Shown piece after piece: positions 10,801 through 22,575 of a stretch of DNA of 64,000 bases (position 1 is its first letter; each line of letters starts with the position of its first letter). The notes beneath the pieces were generated by a model. The model saw only the letters and a program-made list of their open reading frames with translations, had not been told where the DNA came from and did no database searches. The DNA comes from Thermothelomyces thermophilus ATCC 42464 (lineage: Eukaryota > Ascomycota > Sordariomycetes > Sordariales > Chaetomiaceae), in contig NC_016472.1 in the NCBI RefSeq assembly GCF_000226095.1, forward strand, positions 3,658,001 through 3,722,000, read 5' to 3'. The translations under genes and the position numbers were made by a program.

Positions 10801-13447
10801 CCGCGTTCTGTCTTCTTCCAGGTGTAATAGTAGCGAGTTATGGTTGCAGCACTCAGGGTCTTGACGTGCTTCTTGACGCTGTGCAACTCGGACCCGTACT
10901 TGGCTACGGCCTCCTCGAACTTCTTTTGCTCTGCGGGCGTCAGTTCGGGCTCCCCGAAGTCGGCCTTTGGAACTTTGGTGAGCTCCTCGAGGGCCTTCTT
11001 CGCGTCAAAGCCGTGGCGGAACAGGAGATCTCTTGCGACGTCCTGGAGGTTGGTGGAGTGCGGCGGCAGCCCGAGCGAGACTGCCATTGACCTGGCCGTG
11101 TTCATGTAGTCGTCGAGCTCCTCGCTGGACATGTCCACGCCGCAGTCCTGGGGCGGCTTGAAAAGGAGCGTCGACGTATCGTCGCCGCCCCGCTCAATGT
11201 ATCCAGGAGGTTCGTCCTGGATCCACTTGGGTCGTTTTTCCTTTTCGATGCGCTCGGCTTCGAGCGCAGCCTGCTGTTCTTTTGTGAGCTTGCCGTTGCC
11301 CTTGCCCGACTTCTTGAACTCGAGCGGCTTGACATATTGCACCGGACGACCATACCAAGGGGGCACGACGGCTTGGTGGCGCAGGCCTAGCCGGGTACTC
11401 GCCCGGGGGAAGATACGGTCGTCCAGATCAAGGGCGTCTTCCACCTTGCAGTGCATGCCAAAGTACCGGTAAGGCCATAGGCTGGCATGGTAGATCTGCT
11501 CGGCGGTCGGCGGTGGGTGCGGGTTCTCCTCGGCCGGGCTGGTGCGGCTAGTGCGACCCGTCTCGGCACCGTCAGCGCCGTCGGCGCCGTCGGCCCCGCC
11601 CATGTCCTCGTCCTCATCGTCGAAGCCCTCGTCGTCCTCGCCATCGTTGAGGCGAGAATCCGATATGTTGGGCGTGTGGCGGGCCTCTAGCTTGCGCTCC
11701 TGAGCCCGGCTGCATGCGGCGCACGACCAGGCAAAGCCACGGCTCGGCTTTTTCAGCAGGGGTGGCTTGACGCAGTTCATGTGGTACGTGTTTTGGCACA
11801 CGGCACAGTCCACCGAATCAGTGCTGTCAGGAAGTGGGTGTGTCAGCATCCGGCTCCACTTTGAGCTAGGGACCCGCTTCGCTCGCTCCCGTCTCTCCTC
11901 AAATTTCCTCATTGGGTCCCGCTGGTCCCCCCGTTGGGTCCCGCGCCACCCCGCCAAATCACAGGGCTCGGCTGGGTTATTGGTTGGTTGGTTGGGGGTC
12001 TGTCTAGGTCACTTACTTCGCGCAGTAGTTGGTGCATCGCTTGCACGTCTTGACCGCACTGGTCAGCTCCTTGCCCCGGCCCTGCTCCGTCAGGACGTAT
12101 TTCCATCGCTCGTCTAACACCTTCTTGACGTGCTCCGGGACGTTGATGACCTGCCGCGTCGGGATCACCTCGTAGTTCTTTTGGATGTACCGGTCATAGA
12201 GCTTCTCGTACCAGAAGCAGTCGGGCGTCTGCTTGTAGGCAGCCATGTCTTCAATCTCGGCCTTGTGCCGGATCTGACACTTCCCGCGCAGCGCCGTCAG
12301 GGGGCTGATGTCGGAATGCATCGTGGCGAAAACAAGGCGAGTGTCTTGCACCTTGCGCCCGATGTCCTTGGGCCGGTAGTACCAATTAATGCGCAGCGCG
12401 TCAATGGGCTGCGTTGGGTCATTTTTGATGTGCATGAACTCCATGATGCGACCGAGGTAATAGGGCTCACCAGGCGGCTCACACACCAGGTATACATGAT
12501 CTGCATTGCTGTGTCAAAACTCTTCCGAGACGACATAAGGCGAGAAGGAAGGTTGGGGGGGGGGGGAAGAAACACTCACCATTCACCTCGAGTACCGTGC
12601 CGTCGTCTGCAATCATTTTCCCATCTTTCGGGCGGGCCTTGCAGTTTTCAAAGGTGAGCATGTTCGTCTCGCCGTAGCGTGTAAAGCTTGGTTTTCCGTC
12701 TCCGCTGCCTTGCCCGGTAGTTCCGAGGCGCTTTTGCAGGGCTGATGAGGATAAGGCGCCGTTCGACCCTGACGGCGTTTGGCTGCCGCTGGCCGTTGAC
12801 GCTGTGTCGCCAGCCTTGCGCTTCTTTCCCTTTGAGGTGCCGTTTGCCGCGCTGGAGGTGCCATTACCAGTCGTCGTCGTCGTCGACGACGATGATGACG
12901 GTGCCGTTGCTGACGACTGGTTGTGATTTGAATGCTGGTCTTTGGTGCCGTTTTGTTGCTTGCCGTCGTCCGGATGTGGCTTTTTTGAGGATCCATTGCC
13001 GGAGCGTGGGGCCGTCTGTGACGAATTGGCGGGCGTCGACGTTGACGATGCACCTTGCTGCTTACTGCCGGATTTTTTGGAGTCGTCATCTTTCCGCTGC
13101 GGATATGCATCGAAAATGTCCAGGTCAAGATCCTTGTCCTCGGCATAATTTGGGCGAGCCGCGCCGGTGCGGTTCCGCGACCGCGTGCCGTAGGGCGAGG
13201 GCTGCGAGCCGGCCGCCGACTGTTTCTCCATGGCCGGTGCTGGTGGCGGCTGTGGAGATTCAGAGTTGGAGGTTGAATTTGGTGTCGGGTCAGAGATGCG
13301 CGGCAGGGTAGATGACGGGACGGCACCCGAGCTATTAGACTGCCTGGCCGAGCTTGGTGACCCTGCGCCGTCCTTGACAGACGAGGTGCGACTGCCCGAA
13401 CCTGCCTGGTCTTCGGACTGGGCCGATGATTGGGATTTTTGAGCCAT
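7830..13447 (-). CDS. snt2: Snt2-type chromatin protein: BAH, PHD, SANT-like, GATA-like and extended PHD domains
   Basis: Snt2 is the chromatin-reading scaffold of the yeast Snt2C/Rpd3 deacetylase complex (Lid2 complex in fission yeast), linked to stress transcription. Exons are 12580-13447, 12017-12500, 9924-11823 and 7830-9863 (1761 aa). In order: a Ser/Gln-rich disordered N terminus; a BAH domain across exons 1-2 (HVYLVCEPPGEPYYLGRIME); a first PHD finger spanning the second intron (CKRCTNYCA then CAVCQNTYHMNCV); and an ELM2/SANT-like region (TPAEQKKFEEAVAKYGSELH). Then a GATA-like zinc finger (CKFCGTKKSRKW to CRRCAELW), a second PHD (CAICGEMEP to CDMC), an extended PHD (CVLCPIEF, then WVHVTCAVF and CEVCKKTDGACVEC), and a further Cys4 finger (CLTCGIDVSPRW to CHKC). 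The tail is Pro/His/Gln-rich with QHS repeats. Domain order matches fungal Snt2; it is larger than yeast (1403 aa) because of the tails. Confidence 0.92.
7885..7950 (-). repeat. coding micro-repeat (Gln/His/Ser) in snt2 tail
   Basis: CTGTGCTGG-type 9-bp repeats followed by CTG triplets encode a poly-Gln run and QHS repeats near the snt2 C terminus. They keep the frame open and are probably length-polymorphic. Confidence 0.75.
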
Positions 13448-14322
13448 GATGGGCCAAGAATGGGTGTAAAAAAAATGCCAGACGCCAGACTCGGACCAGG
13501 TTTGCTGCTAGTCAGCGAGGGATGAAGGTGAGATGGCGGGCCTGGTCCTCGCTGATGATGAAGAGTGGGAAGATGGCGCAGGCGCCAGGTCGCGTGGAGG
13601 AACAGAGGTCACGAAAGAGGAGGATGTGACGCGAGTGGGCCAGGCGATGATGGTCCATAAGACGAAACGGAGGCGGGTCCGACGCCCCCGTGAAAAAAAG
13701 GAAGCGGTCTCAGCAGACTCCGCGCGGAGGAGTGGCTCTCGGCGAGGAGGACGCTAGCTGTGGGGGTGGATTAAAAAACCTGCGGGAGGTCGAGACGAGT
13801 TGTGGGAGGAGAAAGGTAGGAAGGCCCGCGGGCAAGGCGGATTTAGAAAGATGGTGGTGATGGCGGCTAGCGGAAAAGATATAAACGTGGACCGCGCGGA
13901 AGACGAGTAAACGAGCCAAAAGGGGGACGGGCGCGATGAGCGGGCGTAACGGTGAGAGAAACCCGGGCGCGTGGCCTGGATGTCAGGGCCCTAAAAGTCG
14001 GGATGGGCGTGGGCAAACACAGCAGCTGCCGGGTTGCATGTGGTTGGGAGATTGGGGCCACCCGAGATTCCGCAAAGTGAGGGAAAAGAGGGAAGAGTGA
14101 CGGGCAGCAGAGATATGTGGGCAGAAAAGCTAAAGTAAGGTAATAATGGGGACGAGCGAGGAAACGTCAAATGGCAAGGAAGGCAAGGCGAGCTCCAGCA
14201 AGGCCAAGGTACATCTCGCGGTACATAATGTACAACAAGTCTTGCCCTCTGGGTCCCGGCATCTCGCTGCAAAGGGCGAGGCAGCGCCTTTTGCGAATTG
14301 CGGACGTGTGCCGGGGCCAAAT

Positions 14323-14340
14323 CCCCCCCCCCCCCCCCCC
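14323..14340. repeat. 18-base C homopolymer
   Basis: An uninterrupted run of C in the snt2-HELQ gap; likely variable in length and error-prone in assembly. Confidence 0.9.
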
Positions 14341-15939
14341 AAACCATTGCTACCTACCTAGGTATGTTCCATTTCCATTCGAGCCTGCCATTCTTCGAAG
14401 CACAGCGCGCTCCGGGCGAGTGGGCCGCCTCCTACACTGTGGGGCCACGAAGCACTGTGTCGATATCGATGGCTGCAGGGATTTGCATTCCCGCATCGAC
14501 CAGATTTCAACGTCTGCGAACCGCCGAGCCACCACTCCGGGAGTTGCTGCTTCTGCATGCGCTCCTTTGGCGCCAAATAAACAACCCACTCCGGTCGCGT
14601 TTACTTTTCTCTTCTGCCGGGAAACGATCCGGATGTAGCCCCAGCGATGCCTCGTCCAGCAGCGGGCGCGGAATGAGGTGTTTGGCTGGCGAGCGAGTGG
14701 GCGAGCGATGGGCCTTTCCGTGCAGGCCAGCTCTCGGGAGAGAGGGCATGAGTGTGGGGAAAGTAGGTGCAGAAGCTTGGGTGCTGCGGAGAGAAACATG
14801 CAGCAAAAACCCGGGTCATGACAAGGCCTTCTTTGAGCTGGCCAGGCAATTGGGGATCTTGAAGAGGCCTCTACTAAGATGTCGGCAGGCCACGGTTTGC
14901 TACATCTGCGCGAGTCGCTAAAGGTTCGCGAGAAGAAACGCCGGTTGGGAGTTTGGGAAGTAAAGCCGCAGCGATCATTTAAGGACGTTGTCCGCAGTCT
15001 TCGGGACACTGCGGAGTACACCGCGTCCGTTGGTCGTTTACCTGATGAGCAAGGGGAACAGCACACTTGCAGGAGGGCGTAGACGGCAACGGCACCCAAA
15101 AATCGTTTCAGTTACCGCGAAACAACCCGGGCGATTCGTTGAGCTCCTCCTAACTTACCTGCAGTGGTGTATGGATTACGGAATAATGCAAGGCAAAAAA
15201 GGCATGAACGGGCGAGCGATCGCCCCTGCTTCCTCTCTCATCACGCTGAGCTGCAACAGAACTCCATAAAACACATCAACCCCGGTAAGCCTATTTTCCT
15301 TTTGTACGGCAGACAGCGTTTCGCTTTGCGGTTGAATGGAGCTCTCTTTGTCCGGCGGTCAATACCATCGCGGGCTGGTACAGACAAGAAGAGAGGGCAC
15401 CACGTGGACAGCTCAACGTTCTGAGAGTACCCCCATATCCCTGTCACACTGTGCTTTCTCAGTCAGACTTGGTTCAGCGAAAGTAGCATGACGGCCATGA
15501 TGTGGGATTCAGACAATGGTTGGAGGGCTACCCTGCAACCGAAAAGAACGCTTAGGCTCCGGCCCAGGCCCGGCGACCCCTTCCCGGGTTTGCATCGTCG
15601 GCTCCGCTGTGCCCCTGACATCAGCCCTCACGGTTGTCCATCTTGTTTCTGCTTCGCCTCTTGATGAAGTCTTCACCATGTCGATGAAATGTCTGTATAT
15701 TCTTCGGTTTTACACATACGTTGACGGCGCCCATTTTGGAGTGCCCTAACGGTTGGAAAGGTCTAGTTCGTAAATTGCGACGATGTCGAGAGGGGTGGCT
15801 TGGAGTTGGGTCATGTCGCCGACGTCTTGGCGCAACCCACCGCTGTCCGCTGTCAGGCTCGTATGTACCAAGGTACTTACTGTAGCTTGTACAGTACCTC
15901 CGTATGTGCCGTATATGTATGTACATCCGTACACACATT

Positions 15940-15950
15940 GTACGGATTAC
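15940..15950 (+). repeat. dispersed intergenic 11-mer GTACGGATTAC, copy 1
   Basis: An exact copy of a motif found five times in intergenic DNA of this window; surrounded by GTAC/CATA-rich sequence. Confidence 0.6.
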
Positions 15951-16195
15951 GAAATACAATACATCCAGTGCCTACAAGCAGAGAGACGGATGCCTGTGGC
16001 ACAATGACTCCCTGGAGAAGAAATGTGCCTAACGGTCATCTCGATCCGGTGGAGAGTCGTTCGTGTCGGGTGCAGGGGGCATCAATTGCTATTTCGTTCA
16101 CTTTACTGCCACCTTCATGATAGAGTGGCGCACCCTTGGAGACCCTGATCGAGACAACGACCGCGACGACTCGGCAAGCTGCAAGCCCCAGGCTA

Positions 16196-16227
16196 TTTTT
16201 TTTTTTTTTGGGGGGGGGGGGGGGGGG
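16196..16227. repeat. T14 followed by G18 homopolymer tract
   Basis: Fourteen T then eighteen G. The G run alone could form a G-quadruplex on the plus strand. No gene context. Confidence 0.9.
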
Positions 16228-17168
16228 AAGGTTGGGAACGCGGGTTGCGAGGAGCTGAAGGCGACTTCTGTTTCCGCCTGTCGAGGGTTGGGCGGAGGGA
16301 TCGCTTTCAACTCCATCCAGCCCGGGACAGCTCCACAACACCTGGTGTAATCTTGTGGTGGCAGGCCGACCTGGGTTCACCGGCGCGGCAGAAGGTGCAC
16401 TCCTGGTGTGCTGCTGTACAATGTAGGCATGTGCATACACAAGTACGTATATCCATACCTACACGACATATGATGCTCCCGGTGGTTAATCGCCAAGTTA
16501 TTTCCCACGGGGGCAGCCAGAAACATTTCGAGCTGCGTCTCACTGACCAAACCGCGGGGATGTCCTGCATTATGTGGCTTGGCGCAACTGGGGTGACTTG
16601 GGAGAGGCGTATGTGTCTTTTTTTTTTTTTTTCAGCCCTTCAATCCAGCGTTGGTGCTCGGCCACTTCTCATCCGGCCAAAAAGATGGCCCCGCGCATAC
16701 CGAATCGGTGCACGGCAGACTGCTGCTGGCTTGATCGCGCCGAGCGGGACACTAAGGCCTCGTTCGATGCACCATCCCTCCCTCGTCGAGTCAGCGCCTG
16801 AAATCGAGGCGAATGCCGCGGTCGAAGGGGTGCGATGATAAGACAAATGTTCTGCTTTTGAAGAAGTGACATCGATAAGCTTCCGGCGCTTGTGCGTTGC
16901 GGCGCTTTCCGCGAATGGGACGGTGTTGCAGTGGGCCGCCGCAGCCTGCGCTGAACAAGATGGAGAAAAGCGATGACACTGGGATGAGCAGACATGGGAT
17001 GGATGGGATTGGTTCTTCATGGGTTGCGACAGTGCGGCATATCGGCTGGCGCACTGTCGCTTCAGATGCCAGATGTGGCGCGGGCGGGCAATTACCACGA
17101 GTAGTTAGGAGCGCTCTTTGGGCTTGCTTTTGGAGCCGAGATCGCCGCTTTGGGAATCCCATTATTAG

Positions 17169-17474
17169 CTCAAGACGCAAAAACGCACTTCGAGTTCAGA
17201 GCCTGCGCCGAGCAAGAGCATCAGAACCGGCGCACTGGCTGATGAGACTGCGAAACTGGCCAACTTGGGCTCGCCGCCATCGTCTACTCCCGAGGCCGAC
17301 TCTGAGTTGGTCGCTGCCATCCACGCAGAGGCCGAGATGCGGTTTTCGTCATGGGACTGCACAACGGGCGACAGCGGAGCCACCGGGGTGGGGGCCGTTC
17401 AAATGACATCTAGCCCGCGACATTTTCGTGTCGCCACAGGACGGTCTCATACAAGGTTGTTGTACGAATATTGA
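17169..17474 (+). other. open frame with protein-like composition, possible exon or gene relic
   Basis: A 101-codon frame between stops with no early ATG. It reads TQKRTSSSEPAPSK, then ADETAKLANLG and PEADSELVAAIHAEAEM, a composition more like real protein than the neighbouring frames, which are rich in Arg and Trp. An AG just before it (17168) could be an acceptor, but no upstream exon with an ATG is convincing. I recognise no family. It may be an exon of an unannotated gene, a decayed gene, or chance. Confidence 0.15.
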
Positions 17475-19005
17475 GCCCTTTGGTGGCTTGATACTGAGAA
17501 TACCAGCGATCGGCTTCTCACCACGGAGCCGTCAGAAACGAACCCTTGATGTTGTTGTCCCATCGGCCCTCAGAGCATGGTCAGTTGGTGGTCATGGGGG
17601 GTTGTTTGAGGTTAGTGTGTGCTCGGGCCGGGGCGGTGGCCGTCGGGCTCACGGTGCCATCATCCTCTGCAGGTGTGGAGACTTCTAGGCCGCGTTCTGT
17701 ACGACGCACACAACGTTAGCATTACCACAAAACAGAATGCTCGCGCTAGGCACAGCCCAATCGCTGTTTTACCTGTTATAGCGGCATTTGTGCTAGAGAA
17801 GAACAAACGTGAAGATCGAAATGGAAGAGGGAGCCAAAGACATCGCTCGGCAGGTTAGAAGGGCCGAGAGTTCTGAATAAGGACGTCTCAACCATTCTCG
17901 ACTGAATCTGAGCCTTGACCTCAAAACTCGGCCATGCTTGGTCAGGAACTAGCAAACAGCCCAAGTCTGGCCCAGGACCATTTCGATTTCGTACTGGAAG
18001 CGGGCAAGTAGCAAGCGGCAAGCAACAGTTTCGAAGCAAGCAAAGAATTGTCCAGCCGTACCAGTGCCCGGTAGAAGCATACTTTCCTGGAACGCTCGAC
18101 GTGTCGGGCTTGCCCACCTCGTTGCCTGCTTTGCCGATGATCACCACACCCCGTCCGCTTCTGTTTCAGATCGGCTGATTGTCTTTCATCTCGACTGATG
18201 ATGATGGGTCGTGAAGCGAGGCCGCTGGGATGGAGCGCAACAGAGAAATCGACGAATTGTTTCACTTGAGGTTGACCGGGAAGTGTTGTAGGGTTTACTT
18301 GGTCGATAGGCACTGGAGCCGGCCTGGGGTCTAGTAGCGCTGGTATCTTCAATGCATTATTAGTGTATGTGCGCAATACAAGGGAGTTGGCAGATGAGCA
18401 AGAGCCTGGGAGCTTGGCGGGCGAGGCGGGAGGGGCATCTGGATGGAAGGTTGTCGTTTCTAGCGGCTGTGACCAAGCTCGGCTTGTGTGGGGACCAAAA
18501 AAGTGGAGCCTCCCATGCTGCATGCCAAATCCATCCGAGTCGATGTTCAGGGACCATGAGCCAAGAGCAAGGGCTGGAACGACCCGCTAGCCCCACAATG
18601 ACTGTGGGTGCAGCCCCTGCGCTTTTCCCGAGCTGCTGGGTTTCTGGCTCTTTGACGGGAGTTAACGCGCCACTGGTCCAAGCCAAAAAGGCAACGTCAG
18701 ACGCGACTTCGCGATTTCGAGTCGCGCCCGCCAGGCAATCATACCGGGCGTGAGCTCAACAGCAATCCAGATCTCTGCTTCTTGCAAGAGTCAGTTTCCG
18801 GCGTTTTGAAGTCGGGAGATGCCTCCAATTGCGTTTTTAGACAGTCTGAGGCAGCAAGCCCTCTCTCTCTCTCTTTTTTTCCCGCACGGTCCTGGGCTCG
18901 CAGCGATTGCAGCCTCCGCGTTGCTCCCGTACTAGAATACCGCATGCGTTGCAAGGTTCTTACTGTGGTAAATCCTTATTAGCACTTCTCCTGTTGCACT
19001 ACATC

Positions 19006-22000
19006 ATGGCAGACAAACCCAGGCTGCTTGGCAGCTGGCACACATCAGCAGTACAATTTGGCCCAGAGAATCCACAGAGATATCCGACAACTCCCGTCGC
19101 TGGCCAGAAGCGCGGCTATGCTGCTTTCTCGTCCCAACAAGATGCCGACCGCAATGGCACGGGATTGCAAAGAAGAGCCGTTTTGCCGCGGCCGCACTCC
19201 ACTATTCGCTCCGATTCGGACAGCAACGGCGCGGTTGAGCGGCCGCAGCTGGTTGCGAGTGCCATCGAGTATCCAGACGGCTCTGTAACCAAGAATGATG
19301 GGCCCTCGGAGTACTCGCAGAGACAGATGTTTGCTGCTACGCCAACTTCTACCGTTGACCCTCTGCTCTCATTATCGCACCCCGCCTACGGACTGCCCGA
19401 GCAGCTTGTCGCAAACTTTGCTGCGCTAGGCATCAAGGCAATATATCCGTGGCAGAGGCAATGCCTCTGCGGTCCGGGCCTCCTAGAAGGGGAGAAGAAT
19501 CTAGTCTACAGTGCTCCTACGGGCGGCGGCAAGTCGCTGGTCGCTGATGTTCTCATGCTGAGGCGGGTCCTCGAGGACCGCGCGGCCAAAGCCATCGTGG
19601 TCCTGCCGTACGTCGCCCTTGTTCAGGAGAAGGTCCGTTGGCTCCGCAGCATCGTCAGCGGCATCCCGCGCGCGGACGCCGCCAACCTAGACATGCCAGA
19701 TGACAGTCATGGATTCTGGGCCCCTAGGGCCGACAAGGACACCATCCGAGTGGTCGGTTTCTTTGGCGGGAGTAAGATCAGGGCGTCCTGGGCGGACTTT
19801 GATATCGCAGTCTGCACTATAGAAAAGGTGAGTTGGCGACGTACAGCCCCGGGGGGCTGGCTGGCCGACTCTGATTTCGGGTTATTGCGTAGGCAAATTC
19901 TCTCGTCAATACGGCCATTGAAGACTGTTCCATCTCCAGCCTGCGAGCCGTTGTCCTGGACGAGTGCCACATGATTGACGACGACTACCGGGGCTATCTT
20001 ATAGAGCTCATGACGACCAAACTCCTTTGTCTTGGTCAGCCACTTCAGATCATTGGCATGAGCGCGACACTCACGGTATGCAGAAGCTCTTTTCCTCTTT
20101 CTTTTGCTTTCTTCCGCTTTCTTTTCCACGGTCCACCAAGGAGGTGGTAATCTCTAATCGGACATCAGAATATTGAGCTCCTGAAACGGTGGCTTCAGGG
20201 CCATTCTTACGAGACTCGCTATCGACCTGTGCCGATCGAAGAGCATCTGGTGTGCGACGGGAAGATATACGGATCGGAAACCACGGCCGCTTTACTGAAA
20301 GCATCTGCGGCCCAACCGGACACGGGAAGCCAATGCGGCCTGCCGGGACTGCAGCCGATGAGGCTAATCAAGCCTTCAGACCACAAAGAGCTCGCGGACC
20401 CCGTCCGGAATGCCGTCGTTGCCCTCGCAAACGAGACCGTCAGGGCCGGTTACGGAGTTCTCGTCTTTGCGAGCAGCCGTGCTGGCTGCGAATCGGACGC
20501 TCTTCTGATAAGCCGCGTCCTGCCGACATTTGCAGAAGCGGACCCCTTGATTCAGGAAAAGAGGCTGGATTTACTCGGAGACTTGCGCAGCCTAAGCACG
20601 GGGCTTGATCCGAAGCTGGAACAAACCATTCCCTTTGGCGTCGCCTTCCACCGTAGGAACCCCCCACACGCCCAGCTACAGCACTGTACTGACTGTTTTT
20701 AGACGTAGGCTTCTCCGACACTTGTGGCGGATGTTGATGCTGACATTCCAAGGCTGGCCTCACGACCGAAGAACGAGAACTGATCGCGAACGCCTACGAT
20801 CAAGGGGTGCTCAAAGTATGCGTGGCAACCTGCTCCCTTGCGGCGGGTATCAACTGTGAGTCGGAGTCTGCTGTCTCCTCCGGGTTGCCCACTGACGTCC
20901 GCAGTGCCAGCGAGGCGGGTGATTCTCCACGGCGCCCGCATGGGTCGTGATCTAGTCGGTCCTGCTATGCTGTAAGCGCCGTGACACTTGAACAAAAAAC
21001 GAACATGAACAGGAAAGAAAAAAATTACGAGAGACTGACGTGGGTAGTCGGCAAATGCGCGGACGAGCCGGGAGGAAAGGTAAGGACGAAGTAGGTGAAA
21101 CATACTTGTGCTGCCGAAGAAGCGACCTGGACGCCGTGGTAGACCTTATGCACGCGGAGCTCCCGCAAGTATCGAGCTGCCTCATATCCGACAAGCGCCG
21201 CATCCAAAGGTGAGTGCTTTACCTGGCGGTGTGCGAAGGCGGGTTTCCGTTGGCTAATAGTCGGTCAGGGCCTTGCTAGAGATCATCGCGATCGGACTAG
21301 CAACAAGTCGGGAATCCCTCGACGATTATGTCAGTCGGACATTGCTCGCATACTCCACAGAGCCGCGCTCGATCCAAGAGCACGTCGAGGCGAGCATAGC
21401 CGAGCTCCAGGAGATGCAGTTCGTCACGGTCGACGAGTACGGCAGCTTCGAGGCTACTCGGTTGGGCAAGGCCATCGTTGCCTCTTCGCTTGACCCCGAA
21501 GACGGCATATTTATTCACGACGAGCTGAAGAGAGCATTGCAGGCATTCGTCATGGATGGGGATATGCATGTCCTCTACCACTTCACCCCTGTCCATGACC
21601 TCGGCGGCGTCATGGTCAATTGGAAGGCCTTCTGGAATGAGATCCAGCAACTGGATGATAGCGGTCTCAGGGTCATGCACCTTTTGGGACTTAAGCCTGT
21701 CGTGGTCGACAACATGTGGGTGGCTGCTTTTTTTTTTTTTTCCTCGGGATAGTTCGCAAACGGGACGTAGCTGAGACACGAGGCAGGCTCCGCGGAGGCA
21801 TTCTGAGAGAGAGCACTGCCGAAGAGAAAGAGATGGCACGACGCTACCGCCGGTTCTACCTCGCGCTGCAGCTGCGAGATCTCTGCAACGAGATGCCCAT
21901 CCATCGGGTCGCCGAAAAGTACGATATGCCACGCGGGTCTATCCAGAACCTGGCGCAGACTTGCCAGGGATTTGCCGCCGGGATGATCAAGTTCTGCGAG

Positions 22001-22575
22001 ATGATGGGCTGGGGGTGGGTTGTTTTTTCTCTTGCTATCACTTGGAGCTTGCTGAGATCCCCTCCCCGCTAACGATGTCCAAGGGCCATGGCCGCTGCCC
22101 TCGACCACTTCTCGGAGAGGCTGAACGCTGGCGCAAGGGCCGACCTCCTAGCACTTTCGAAAATCACGTTTGTGAAGAGCAGAACCGCGTAAGGCCGATC
22201 GATAAAGGGGGGCGCAAAGCTGGGATGGTGAATGAGCGCGGGCTAACTTTTTTTTTCCTTTGCCAGACGGATATTCTGGGACAACGGATTCAAGACGATC
22301 GCCGCGGTTGCGAATGCGCATCCGGAGGAGCTCCTCCCGGTCCTGATGCAAGCGCAGCCCAACAAGGTGAAGCTGGGGGCCAAGGACGAGCAGAAGTTCA
22401 AGGACAAGCTGCTGGCCAAAGCGAAGATTATCGCCGACTCTGCTAACCGGCTATGGGGTAAACTCTCCCACACACCCTTTCCTTTCTGTGGTTTCTTTTT
22501 TTTTTTTTTTTTTTTCGCATTCCCGGATTTACTGACCTTTCTGTAGAGATGGAGTTGGAATATGATTACGAGTAG
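19006..22575 (+). CDS. HELQ/POLQ-type superfamily 2 DNA helicase
   Basis: Ski2-like 3'-5' DNA helicase of the HELQ/Pol-theta-helicase group, which acts at stalled forks and in crosslink repair. Exons: 19006-19827, 19893-20075, 20169-20652, 20703-20704, 20753-20855, 20905-20971, 21048-21209, 21269-21715, 21787-22014, 22084-22188, 22267-22457 and 22547-22575 (940 aa). Walker A is SAPTGGGKS (about 169-177), motif II DECH (297-300), motif III MSATLT, then RPVPIEEHLV. The HHAGLT motif, LAAGINLPARRVI and QMRGRAGRKG (motif VI) follow. After the helicase core come winged-helix and helical domains and a C-terminal helix-hairpin-helix-like segment (AQTCQGFAAGMIKFCEMMGWG, WDNGFKTIAAVANAHPEEL). No polymerase domain follows, so HELQ rather than full POLQ. 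The 2-nt fourth exon is needed to keep the frame and restore the second His of HHAG. The ninth exon start is chosen for frame (71-nt intron before it). Confidence 0.9.
20653..20752 (+). other. two back-to-back introns separated by a 2-nt exon
   Basis: Intron A 20653-20702 (50 nt) begins GTAGGA and ends CTGACTGTTTTTAG. Intron B 20705-20752 (48 nt) begins GTAGGC and ends CTGACATTCCAAG. Between them lies AC (20703-20704). Every usable donor upstream leaves phase 1 and the only usable acceptor downstream needs phase 0, so a single intron breaks the frame. The AC restores it as CAC, the second His of the family-invariant HHAG motif. Confidence 0.65.

Larger units (their letters stand above)
13448..19005. 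other. 5.6 kb gene-poor interval between divergent snt2 and HELQ genes
   Basis: The longest interval without a convincing gene in the window. It contains the snt2 promoter (13.45-14.1 kb), an 18-base C run (14323-14340), a T14/G18 run (16196-16227), one GTACGGATTAC motif (15940), GTAC/CATA-rich patches (15.86-15.96 and 16.42-16.46 kb) and several 60-250-codon frames of arginine- or proline-rich, random-looking composition. One frame at 17169-17474 has more protein-like composition. No family is recognisable. Confidence 0.5.

Noticed and set aside
14350-15099. 249-codon minus frame in the long gap
   Set aside because: Rich in Arg, Ser, Pro and Cys, with no domain, no splice-supported extension and no ATG context that stands out; most likely chance.
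21716-21752. 37-nt intron ending at the TAG after the poly-T run in the helicase gene
   Set aside because: Too short, without a branch point and out of frame. The acceptor at 21786 gives a 71-nt intron and keeps the conserved reading frame.
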